In this document: in pieces, positions 1-10,094 of the stretch
Layout of the letters: each line of letters begins with the position of its first letter
Numbering within the stretch: position 1 is the stretch's first letter
NCBI GenBank assembly: GCA_944474755.1
Contig: OX104119.1
Span: forward strand, 48,667,657-48,731,656
Length of the DNA stretch: 64,000 bases
Source of the DNA: Limnoperna fortunei
Taxonomy: Eukaryota > Mollusca > Bivalvia > Mytilida > Modiolidae
Direction: 5' to 3'
Position numbers and translations under genes: made by a program
Notes under the pieces: model-generated
Told to the model about the DNA's origin: nothing
The model's database searches: none
The model's input: only the letters and a program-made list of their open reading frames with translations

Positions 1-733
1 GCTTTAATAACGTAAAGAAGATGAATATTATGTTTGAATTTTGTATAAATAGAACGACGTTTGAATTTTTTATTTGCTACATTACGAGCAATAGGACTGA
101 ATTCTGCCGTTAATCCGACAAATCACAAAACTAACTTCGGATTATAACGGCAGTAAAATTCGGCCTATATTTACCTTTAATCTGATCACTTTGTCATGTT
201 TTTCTTTTTATTATGAATTCGTCGCTCCAAAAAGCTTAATGCATTAGTATATTGATATCAGGAAGATTTCTCTTATTTTGATTTATAATTGTTTGGCTGA
301 ATAGACAAATCATGTTTTTTTACCGTGAATCCTTTGGTGGTATCCCGTGTAAACATGTGAATGATCAAACGAAATGACATCAGATGTCGCTTCATTCTTT
401 AGATACAAACAACTTATTATCGCTTGGCATATAAATGAGAAAATGTATTTTCATGTACTTATTAGAATAAATTTTTGTTTTTATAATTTTTTTTTAATAA
501 AACAATATTCCTTCTTTGATGAATTTAAATAGTAAGCTTTGGATGTGATGTGTCTAAAATACGAAATACTTTTTAAAATTTCCATTTATATAACAAACTA
601 AATATCAATAGTAAAGAACAAATTAGTAAACAAATAACATAAAATCAATAAACTGATATGTCTCCTTTTCTTCTAAACATACATGTCACGAGATCAAGAG
701 CAGATATGTTTCTTAAGTTGATCCAAAAAATGT
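1..733. other. AT-rich intergenic stretch, nothing recognised
   Basis: No open frame, splice-bounded exon, repeat family or RNA gene could be supported here on either strand. Confidence 0.5.
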
Positions 734-890
734 AATCAGCTATTGGTTTTAACAGCTAATCAGCTATTGGGTTTAACAGCTAATCAGCTATTGGGTTTAA
801 CAGCTAATCAGCTATTGGCTTTAACAGCTAATCAGCTATTGGGTTTAACATCTAATCAGCTATTGAGTTTAATCAGCTAATCAGCGTTTT
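734..890. repeat. 24-bp minisatellite, about 6 copies
   Basis: Direct tandem repeats of a 24-bp unit beginning AATCAGCTATTGGGTTTAAC, with a few substitutions between copies (gggttt, ggcttt, gagttt). The last copy breaks down at about 885. There are no spacers between units, so it is not a CRISPR-like array. Confidence 0.9.
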
Positions 891-1391
891 GAAATTGGCG
901 GGTTTTCATTCTGATAGGATGATTTTTCATAGTGAATTTGCCCCTTGTTTTGAACGGAAGTGTTATTTGTTCGAAATCTTTCGGGAAATTTCGTTTGTAA
1001 TTGAAGCGTTAAGTCTCGCGGGATGCCCCCAATACCGTTGAAGATGACATTTTGTAAACAAAATAAGATCCTACAGAAACAAAAATGGCTGACTTAAAAT
1101 GTAAACGTCAAGGACAATTTACGACATGAAAACATTAAAATATGAATCAAAATATGTAATATGGACAAGTTTTCCTAGAACAAAAATTGTCTATCACAAC
1201 TGCAAACAAAAAATAGGCGCAAGCCAGGGGAGGTGAGGGGTATCTGAGTATAGTAGAAAACGAACCATTCAATTACGTCAGCAATGGTCTAGAAACTTTG
1301 TGTTAAGCAACTTCAATAGGAAGTGTACCAATATTTAACCTAAATTCAAATCAAAATGAGGTAAAATAAAATTTTTCACAGACGTACTTAC
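891..1391. other. intergenic, nothing recognised
   Basis: No gene-like structure seen. If a PGRP paralogue starts at 1392 on the minus strand (next entry), this stretch would be part of its first intron; no second exon is visible in it. Confidence 0.4.
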
Positions 1392-1580
1392 ATGGTCAGA
1401 AGTTTGTTTATAGTTCTTATCAGTACACAAATATCCAATGAGACTTGACAGCTGATTATTTGACTATATCATTATCGTCGGATTTCAAACACGACCTGTA
1501 TACAGCTATTGAAATGAAACCTCCACAAATTGTCAACTTTAAACAGCATTTATACAAATATTTTTATTCTGCAGTGCAAT
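1340..1580 (-). repeat. duplicated promoter/first-exon block, copy 1
   Basis: This stretch resembles 6245-6520 over the first exon, the flanking donor side, and the upstream side on the minus strand (shared CTGTATACAG..CGTGT block and AATCAGCTGTCAAGTCTCAT). Similarity fades outwards. It reads as an old tandem duplication of the 5' end of the PGRP gene, which may carry its basal promoter. Confidence 0.6.
1392..1451 (-). other. duplicated first exon of a PGRP-like gene (paralogue, rest outside window)
   Basis: Read on the minus strand, this block matches the first exon of the PGRP gene at 6301-6370: CAGCTGTCAAGTCTCATTGG, then an AAACAAACTTCT block, then ACCAT followed by GTAAGT. As in the complete gene, the exon ends with AT so that the start codon would be completed by the next exon. 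No matching second exon (signal peptide plus SH3b) is visible between here and base 1. The paralogue therefore continues past the left edge, or only this promoter and exon were copied. Confidence 0.55.
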
Positions 1581-2119
1581 GTAAGTGTACCAACTACTGT
1601 GTTTCTAAAACAATGGAGACAAAAAAGGATAAAAAAGGTTGGCCCATTTAAAACTTTTAATGTTGTGACCTTAACATAGCTTGTTAAACAACTTTATGTT
1701 CTTTTGCGTTACTATAACCTACATTTTTAGTTATATTAAACGTAAATATATCTATTAAGCCACAACACGTGTCAGTAAGATGTGCAAAAAAAACTTGTTA
1801 CTTTGCACACTCGGATGTTATGCCAGTAACGATTACTATTAAAGCACATTAAAGATATCGACTGAATGCGTAAATAATATATGTCAATGCATTCTTTTAG
1901 TCAAATAAGGGAGTCAATTATTACTTAACGATCTTATGTCACTAGCATAGTATCGTGTTCTGGTTCCCTTGTTCTCACATCCATATATATTAAGTACTTA
2001 CAATTTTTACGACATGCTGTCAAATACAATATTAATTTTGTTGTAACGATAATTTAGAATATATATCAAAATTACCACACCATGCTGCTATGTGATCGAC
2101 CATAAAGTGGTAAAACACC

Positions 2120-2800
2120 AATGCCGAAGTAAATAGAGTAATAGAATGCCTTACGACAAGGTCATCACTGCTCTTTACTTTAACGGCAACATCGGGACTG
2201 GTTAAGGACAACTATTGGAGTCGGACAAGGCTGTCTTTTCTAACCTGCTAACTTCAATATCTTTTTTTTTTTTTAAAAACGAGTCATGACTGACGCTTTA
2301 ATTGATCATGAAGGAAGTTTCATCTTGAGGGCAGAAAAATTAAAACTTTGCTGACGACATTCATGGCCTTCCAATAACAATAGAGCTATCTCACTTCGTG
2401 AAAAACCTCGTTAAAACAAGCTGATGTATATGACATTGAAATCAATAAAAAGAAGATCAAGCTTAAGACCAACAATACCGAATGCATTAACACGGACATA
2501 ACATTCAATAGCCAAAATGTGGAAACAGTACACAACATTTAAAACCGACAAGCTAAGCTATTGTGACTGATCAAAACCCGAAATACTTCTAGAACAGGGG
2601 AAACAAAAATTAAACTGATGTTGACCTTGCTCGTCTCATTATTACTGTGTAGTCTCAAAGCAGATCTTAACTGAAGAATACAGTTCATACAATGGAATGT
2701 TTCGAAAACTGCCTGGATTTGAATACAGAGATCACATCACGAACAAGGAAGTCAAAAAACAAAAATCAGAAAGCCAGTATCCTTATAAAGTCGTACTGGC
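2120..2800 (+). pseudogene. decayed non-LTR retrotransposon reverse transcriptase fragment
   Basis: Broken reading frames on the plus strand carry the order of motifs typical of LINE reverse transcriptases: a VGVGQGCLFS segment near 2220, MTDALIDHEGS near 2285, a FADD-type catalytic box (FADDIHGLP) near 2345, then TNNTECIN near 2470 and RKLPGFEYRDHITN near 2705. Stops and frameshifts interrupt it throughout, so it is not functional. The clade is not certain; the wording of the motifs resembles RTE/CR1-like elements common in marine invertebrates. No poly-A tail or target duplication was identified. Confidence 0.7.
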
Positions 2801-2841
2801 CAAAGTGAAACAAGTGTATTTCAACATCGTGCTTTTCAAGT

Positions 2842-2847
2842 TTTATT
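2842..2847 (-). terminator. polyadenylation signal of the PGRP gene
   Basis: AATAAA on the minus strand, five bases downstream of the PGRP stop codon (TAA, complement of 2852-2854). Confidence 0.6.
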
Positions 2848-2851
2848 TATC

Positions 2852-5800
2852 TTAATGTTGATAATGTGGCCATGTTTTGATTAATTCCCATAGCTTCTGG
2901 CCTGGGCAAGCGGTCTGATTTACATCCCTGTGTCCTTTCAGGACGTAGTTTGAAGGAATTTTATTCAGATGAAGTCCACAAGCGATCAGACTCTTAATAG
3001 CGTTTAATGCGGCATCATTCGGAACGTGGTCTTCAAAATTTCCAATGACACATATTGCTGAAAAATAACAAAACTTGTTCGCATGAAGCTAACAGGTAGG
3101 GAGAAATACGTGTCTTTGCAATAAGTATGACTGTAACTTTACTTGCATGCAGATATACTCTATTACGGTAACCAAAATCAGCAAAAACAAAAAGGATACT
3201 CAAAAAGGAGTTCTTCAAAGATCGCGTATCAAGCAAAACAACACATGTTAGAGGAAACCGGCAGAATCTCTCTTTTTTTAAAAAATATCTCATTTTAATC
3301 AGAAAAACCCCAAACGTAATCGATGTGTAATATTAATATATACCTATTCCAACACTGTTGTAATTCAGGGTGTGAGCTCCAATTTGATCCCATCCTCTTG
3401 CTTCATAAATATTACCGTCTTCGCCCACCACAAAACTATATCCTATGTCACCCCAATCTGAAATACAATATACTGTTAATAGCAATTAATAAACAAATCT
3501 TTTTGGAATGGTTTTTAACGCCACTTTCAGCAATTTTTCAGCTATATAATGGCGTCCAGTTTGCATTTGGGGAGAAAGCCAAAGTACCGTAGAAAACCCC
3601 CGACCTATTGTGGGAAAACTGACAATCCTTGTCAGTTAAGATTGGAGTCTAGTACCTCCTGCCTGCAGTGAAAATCGAACCCAAAACCTCAGTGTTTACA
3701 GACACCGTGATCAATAGTAGACGAACTTACTTAACCAATCGGCCTACGAGGCCTCTTAAACAAATCTGTATTATATCTGATAAAAGCATTGGTTTAATAA
3801 TAGACTTACTGCCTATGACTGTCTATATTACCTAGTTTTAAAATTGGGCTCGTTTCCTTTAAGTGTCAATGTAAAATGAATTTAATTTTGTTTCTCTGTA
3901 ACTAAAACCGGTACGCATCACTCTGAACGACTTAGGGATAATAAACCTGCGCATAAAGAACTGGACTCATTACCAAACTAATAATTCCGATAAAAACTCA
4001 TAACAATGCGGTTTTGTACCTACGGTGCGTATCCATGTGATAGTTTTGGTACGATTTTACTGTAGCTGTACACTCTTGTCTGGTGTGACAAGCAGCGGAA
4101 GCGCCATGATGGATGAAAACATAGTGTGGTAATTGTGGAAGGTGACCAGGATAAGATTCCGCAGGACGTGCGCCCCATTCTGCGCGCGATAGTATATGTG
4201 GACATCCACCAGCACCAGTTCCTCCAGAATTACCTCAAAGGAAAAAAAAATAGTTATTGTATATTTCAAAAATAGAAAATATAGTACATATGCAACATTC
4301 GTACTTTGTCACAAAATATAAAATTATTTGTACGAGCCTTGGAAACAGGTAGAAATGCGAGATTATGTCGAGCCTCTTTTGCGGCGGGTATAAACTTTAT
4401 ATTTACTGACAATGTACGAATGCTGTTTTTATCCTGAAACCATTAAGTACATTTTAGGGTAAAGAAGAACATAAAAAATGCTCACGTCTAGCTGACTTCT
4501 GACTTGAAATTTTCGGCGCGTATTCGACAAATATCGTAAGAAGAATGGACAGGAATTCCAGGAGAATTTATTTGGCTTCCTTTTATACAGCTAATGTAAT
4601 GATTGAAGGTTAAATAATAAAAAACACAGTTATTTTACAATACATTTTTTTAATGTATGCGAAATAAATGTGTTTTTGATAAAATGAACATTTTGGCTTA
4701 AATCCTAATATAGAATATTCCAACCCAAAACTCATTGTCAAAAAGTATTTCAGCAAAATATTGAAAACAGCATCACTTACTTGCGCACGGCTGGAAGTGT
4801 AACCATGTATCTGCAACCCATGCGTTCTAAAATTAACAAAATAATTACATATATTGTCGAGGACGTAATTTATTGTTAGTTTCAATGCATTCACTTACAT
4901 TTAATATACAATACAGTACACAAGTTGCCGACAACCTACAACTCATTATAGTGCTTTGTAAAGAGATTTAATGTCATCATACACGTACTTCAAACTAATT
5001 AAACTTGAAGTTTAGTTGTTGTGCTGGCTTAGACAAAATTAAATTAAAGCCAAAACTCTCGATGAGTGCTGACAAACGCAACAAAATGTTGATTATTTCT
5101 AAACAACGCATACAGTACATGTACAAGTAATAACATCGTGCAATGATAAATGTATTTTTTAGAAGGAGCCTATGTAGAAACTTATAACCTGTGGTTTCTA
5201 CAGGCTACAAGCTTAGCAACACAAAGCAACTACAGTTTTAAAGGACTTTGCTGGACTTGGCTCTGGGATTACATGGTGTGTAGCGGAAATGGTGCAGTAA
5301 TACAATTTTTCTTTTATAATGGATACAAACTATTTTTAACCCCTCAGGATAAGGAAAGGGTTGGTGCCATACCATTCCGAGTTTCACTATGTACCTTTCC
5401 GTTATAATCTATATTTGCCCATTCATAACCACCGTTGTTTTGGCGACCTCCTTTGTCTGGATGACATTCACCAACAGCCAGCGTGCCCAAAATAGTATTT
5501 GATGTGCCAGCACCCGTTCTGGCATTTACTTCGGCTGTTGCGCATGCGCACTGTGCTCCTTGTGCTTCTTGTGTTAACAAGGAAAGCAGCAATATAGACA
5601 GAATCCTGTTTACAAATAAATCATATTTGAAGATATAGCCATTCATTTTAGTCTGGTAGAAGATAGATAATTAGATATCGCATCAAGCAACCAATACGCG
5701 ATTGGTATATGGGCATATTAATGCGGAATATTATATTTCGATCGAAAAATGAACTTGTGTTGACCCAGGACCAAAATCGTATACTAAGCCACATATTACT

Positions 5801-6302
5801 GAAAAGTGCACAGGAGAGAAGAAGATAACCTTTCCGGAGCGCCGGGTCGTACCCCTTGGTTTTATGATCGAGTTAGTGTTGTACAATTGTTTCTGTTTCT
5901 AGTGCGCATTTGTGCTGCATATTTGTCTTGTGTACTTATTGTTCGCTTTTAAATACTAGTTCTGATACGGATATTCTACGTTTGTCTTTAAATTAGATCA
6001 AGTCTAGGAGCTAAACAAAAATATTCACTGTTCGTTAAAAAGGCATCGTCTCCTATCTAAATCACAATGATTTGTAAAAGTGGAATGGTAACTGGGGTTG
6101 GACTGTGGGTGACCAACATTTGTTATCGATCGGGGAGTAGAGAAATGGTCTAGCAGGAAATAAAACACATGAACGACCGGATGTCCACCCCCTTTTTTTA
6201 TAGCCATGACTTCTTTTTTGCATCATAAAAGACAATAAGTAATTAACTAGAATTTAGATCCAAATGAAGTGAAAACCAAATTTTTGACAGAGGTACTTAC
6301 AT
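2852..6302 (-). CDS. secreted SH3b-domain peptidoglycan recognition protein, six exons, 262 aa
   Basis: Predicted extracellular N-acetylmuramoyl-L-alanine amidase-type PGRP that binds and probably cuts bacterial peptidoglycan. Coding exons on the minus strand: 6301-6302 (AT of the start codon), 5395-5605, 4781-4826, 4024-4233, 3344-3457, 2852-3057; all borders are GT/AG and the phases agree. Residues 1-17 are a signal peptide (MILSILLLSLL...), about 20-86 an SH3b domain (VNARTGAGTSN, NAWVADTWL), and about 95-262 the PGRP/amidase-2 domain. Expected zinc ligands are present: H128 (FIHHGAS), H237 and C245 (GHRDVNQTACPG), with Y163 (DIGYSF) and T243 as catalytic helpers, so enzyme activity is likely. 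Exon 3 was ended at the GTAGGT donor because the next donor would put a stop in frame. An ATG at 5646 inside intron 1 is an alternative start but gives a poorer signal peptide. SINE 3487-3757 sits in an intron. Confidence 0.9.
3487..3757 (-). mobile_element. tRNA-derived SINE in a PGRP intron
   Basis: Minus-strand copy of the window's common SINE. The tRNA-like head is at the right end (GAGGCCTCGTAGGCCGATTG on the minus strand, diverged boxes). The body has the conserved AAAACCCCCGACC-type segment and the 3' end the TGGCGTTAAAA-type tail. It is moderately diverged. Confidence 0.85.
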
Positions 6303-6520
6303 GGTTAGAAGTTTGTTTATATTCCTTATCAGCACACAAAATCTCCAATGAGACTTGACAGCTGATTAGCTTTATTACGTTGATTACAATCGTGTGTTTT
6401 CGGACACGATCTGTATACAGTTATGGAAAAGGGACGTCTACCAATCAATTCATGTTCAACATTTATACAGATATTTAATTTATCAATACAACTTTCGGGT
6501 ACCAACCATGCACTTTCATA
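6245..6520 (-). promoter_or_regulatory. 5' end and probable core promoter region of the PGRP gene (copy 2 of the duplicated block)
   Basis: Contains the first exon (about 6301-6370 on the minus strand, ending AT|GTAAGT) and the sequence upstream of it. The block shared with 1340-1580 (CTGTATACAG, AATCAGCTGTCAAGTCTCAT) is the part most likely to hold the transcription start. No confident TATA box or immune-type binding site could be named. Confidence 0.4.
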
Positions 6521-7230
6521 TTGGTTGGTGTTTCCAAATATTTTGAATAAAGTTTCATATCACGAACAAAAAATAAATAAGAAAACAGTTGTTCCATTAT
6601 ATTTAGTTGTTTGCCATTTTAGGGGATGCAGGACACTTCCACTGAAAATAATTTTGCAATGAATTTTCTTTTAATTCGCCATATTGTTGGTATTTTATAC
6701 AAGTTATATTAATTCAAAATAAATAATAGGGGTTTTAGAGCTTATTTCTGAGGAGATTGACCACTAAAGTTTCAAATGTTCTAGTAGATTATATATACAG
6801 AAAAGAGAATAAAAAGGCATTAAAATAAAAGATTACAAAAATTCTGTCATGTGAAAATTTCTGAATTTTTTATATAATGTCAAGCTATTGGTATATATTT
6901 TAGTTAAGGAAAGAAAAAGAGGGGTCTCTGAGATAAATGTTTGTCCATTGGGAAATAACTGGTAAAAAAAGTGCTAAAAATGGTTTATTTTGTCAAAACT
7001 ACCTCCTCTGTTTAAAATTTGATTTTTATTTCAACCATTTATAAATTGAAGTAATAATATAGGTATAAGACTTTTATTAATATTATAAATTTTATGGAAA
7101 GTAAGAATTGATAATGACAGAAATTATTTTTAAATTCACCATAAATGTTATATTTATTTTGAAATTTTCACAGGGTGTACTACATTCCCTTAAGATATCT
7201 GACTGTTTTTATATGTTTTACTCCTACGTC
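6521..7230. other. intergenic, nothing recognised
   Basis: AT-rich, no supported gene or repeat. Confidence 0.4.
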
Positions 7231-7507
7231 AAGGTCCTCGGTGGCCGTGAGGTTAAGGTTGTTGGTCTACTATTGATCAAGCGGTCTGACAACACTGAGA
7301 TTGAGGGTTCAATTCTCACTGCAGGAAGGGTGTGATCGACTCCAATCTTAACTGACATGGATTGAGTTTTCCTACCGACGGTCGGGGTTTTTCTGCGAGT
7401 ACCTCGGATTCCTCCCCACCCCCCCCCCAAAAAAAAAAAAAAAAAAACAAACAAAAAAAACTGGACGCCATGATATAGCTGACAAAATTGCCGAAAATGG
7501 CGTAAAT
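7231..7507 (+). mobile_element. tRNA-derived SINE
   Basis: Plus-strand copy: tRNA-like head (CCTCGGTGGCCGTGAGGTTA, then a GGTTCAATTCTC B box), middle TACCGACGGTCGGGG, then the CGCCATGATATAGCTG tail domain. A C-run followed by a long A-run interrupts it near 7420-7460. Confidence 0.9.
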
Positions 7508-7816
7508 AAGAAATTTTAAAATCAATATCAATTATGATATTGATTTTAAAACCAATGCTTTAGAGCTGAAATGGTGGCCATAATGTTTTAATGATGGTAG
7601 ATCGAATTTTAGTGTTATAAAAAATGACGATATTACAATCAAACCGTTGAATTTAATTAAGCGATGTGTTTAAATTATAATTTTTTATGAGTACTACATT
7701 TCTGATGCGTTAGAAATCCACAGGATATATATATTAAATAGTTGTCACAATACTTGCACGTCAGTATATAATTGACTTACTTTATCTATTTGTTATGTCA
7801 CATCGGGTAATAATTA

Positions 7817-7979
7817 AGAAATAATTCACGGAGGCTGTGGTTTGTCATTGTTTTACCACGGGGTGACCATTTATGTCGTATTATTTTATCCCGAGCGAAA
7901 TCGATGGATAAAATAACGACATAAATGGTCATCCCGTGGTAAAATAATGAGAAATCACAGCCTCCGTGAATTATTTCTA
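7817..7979. repeat. foldback element 1 (long imperfect palindrome)
   Basis: Two arms of about 75 bp (7817-7891 and 7905-7979) are reverse complements with only a few mismatches: GAAATAATTCACGGAGGCTG against its complement at the right end. They surround a short CGAGCGAAATCGAT centre. The single strand can form a long hairpin. Looser inverted matches continue to about 8230 (GGCTGTTCC / GGAACAGCC). Confidence 0.9.
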
Positions 7980-8230
7980 TTCTAATAAGACAATTAGAGT
8001 ACATTTATAATATTTACGTACCTATAGAAAACATCATTTCCGCCATAAACTGGCTGTTCCATCAATGTAACACACAATATATTGCAAGGGATAATTATAG
8101 CGTGTGTCGCTATTTATAAGATTTATACGTCATATGCAATAGCTTTCCGGTGGGAGTTACAGTTTTGTAATTGGAACAGCCATTTAAAACACGCCCTTTT
8201 CAGCGCGTGTTGCTCATAGATAAATAATTT

Positions 8231-10094
8231 TTTTACTACAGTTGTGGTCTCAAAGCCTTTAAAGCACGTCATTTTAGAATACTTATTTATATATAGTGAA
8301 TTTGTCCGCGTCTGCAGCGCTGACCTTATTGCTTGCGACTGAGAATGGGAGATAGATGAAAGTGCAACACATTTTAGGCTAGACTGAAAAAGTATGGAGT
8401 TTTTTGGTTAGCACGAACCCTTGAGTCGTTTCATTTTTATTGATGCGTTTACAATGTTTCGAAATCTTCAAAGACTTTATATCATATAGGAACCCATTCC
8501 ATCAACAAGCAAATGTGTAACATAAATAAACAAAAGGGTAAGTAAGTCATTATTATTTATTTACGAAAAAATATAAACATTGCTAAATAATGCAATTACA
8601 CAGAGGTTGTATATTACATACATATGGTACATAAATAATACCAATTTTATAATGAAACATACCTCTTATGTTCCATACTCAAGAATATCAAATGGATTGT
8701 GTGCTATTTATTTGCACGAATGATAGAAAAGGGGAGAGAATCGAGACTTCGAATTTGGGTTACAAAAGCGCAATTATTTACAATGCAATTCCCATATGGT
8801 ATCTCTGACAATTAAGTTCATTTGTAAGAAAAACCTCAAGAATTTACCCGCGGAAAACAGTTTTTTTTGTGTAAGTTGAAATGAAAAACTTCATTATTAA
8901 TAAATAAAAAAGTATAGGTCATGCAGCAAAAATGACCAAAAATTTTGGTTGAAATAATGACATTTAAATGGCACTGACACAATTTCTAACCTACCTCTTT
9001 AATCGTTTTAAGCTCAATTTTCCAGGCTCTTAAAAATTTCTGCCCAACTATCGATAATTTTCAATCAAATAATGTTTATAATTTATAATTTTGCTATTTT
9101 CAGAACTCCAACATCTAAGCCTCCGTGTATTTTCTTCTGCATACTATCTTGGGGTAAAAAATTTCCCGTTGTCATATAAACAAATAATTGCGCAATTGTA
9201 ACCTTTGTCTCTTCTCTTTTATATCGTTAAGAACACAAATAAAAAATTTTGTATTATTTTGCTTTACGTGAGAAGTCCACGAACTGTTATCTTGCCACTT
9301 CTATCGAAACTTTTCTTGGCCATTTCCGTCAACTGTTCGGAAAGTGCAAATAGCCCAAGGATGATCCGCTGGCTACACACTTATTCTGTTAACTCATGAT
9401 ATAAATGTAGGTAATGAGAGAAGTTATACTTATGTACTGCATTATTTGTACACGTTAATGAAATGAACGCAGGATGAATTATTTCTTTTCAAAGGAATAT
9501 GTCACAAAAAGAAATACATGTACAGTGCTCTTGTTCCTCCGCCATAGGTGTACATTATTCAATTATTTCTCTGTGTTTTGTGATGCGCGCTTTAAAAAAG
9601 GGTCCATAATTTTAGTAGTATAGATGATAAACAGTTTGGTAAATTTCTGAAAGACAACGATCCCAAATTTATGCAAAGCAACCCATCCCTGTCATATTAA
9701 CCTACAATTGTGTTCCTTATATTTCTATCATAAAAGTAACCACCAGAATCAATACCACGGGTTCAAAAAATCAGTCTTTCTAGTCAAACAGAATTTTCTA
9801 ACATAAATAATTGCTAGCTAAAATGATTAACATATTTCTTTTTTTTTTTGTATTTGTCAAATTTGGTAGTGCTATATTCCGACAAAGTTGGTAACTGCCC
9901 TTAAACATAATAGAAATACTTTTATCATTAACAATTGAAAAAACTAGAAATACAACTATTTTTACAACAGTACTGAGAAATAATATCCCGTACAGATTTC
10001 AAGAACTTTTAGTATAAAAGTATTATTACTCAAAAATGAAGTACAACATGGTATATTTAGTAAAGTATAAGTCGTATTATATATAATTACATTG
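8231..10094. other. intergenic, nothing recognised
   Basis: About 1.9 kb downstream of SULT-1 (minus strand). No exon-like frame, RNA gene or repeat family could be supported. A stretch of about 60 bp near 8245-8300 (GTGGTCTCAAAGC...) resembles 14640-14690 and is probably a dispersed repeat remnant. Confidence 0.4.

Noticed and set aside
734..890. CRISPR-like or regulatory array of 24-bp units
   Set aside because: Continuous minisatellite without spacers.
4018..4023. GTACAA donor at 4019/4018 as the end of PGRP exon 3
   Set aside because: Using it puts the next exon into a frame with an immediate TGA; the GTAGGT donor four bases earlier keeps the PGRP domain with correct spacing.
5606..5646. 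ATG at 5646 as the PGRP start
   Set aside because: It would place an unusually long polar stretch before the hydrophobic core, and lies upstream of a good acceptor whose use gives a split ATG with a normal signal peptide. Kept as an alternative only.
9205..9399. 64-codon frame downstream of SULT-1
   Set aside because: No ATG in a good context, no motif, and competing frames on the other strand look equally plausible.
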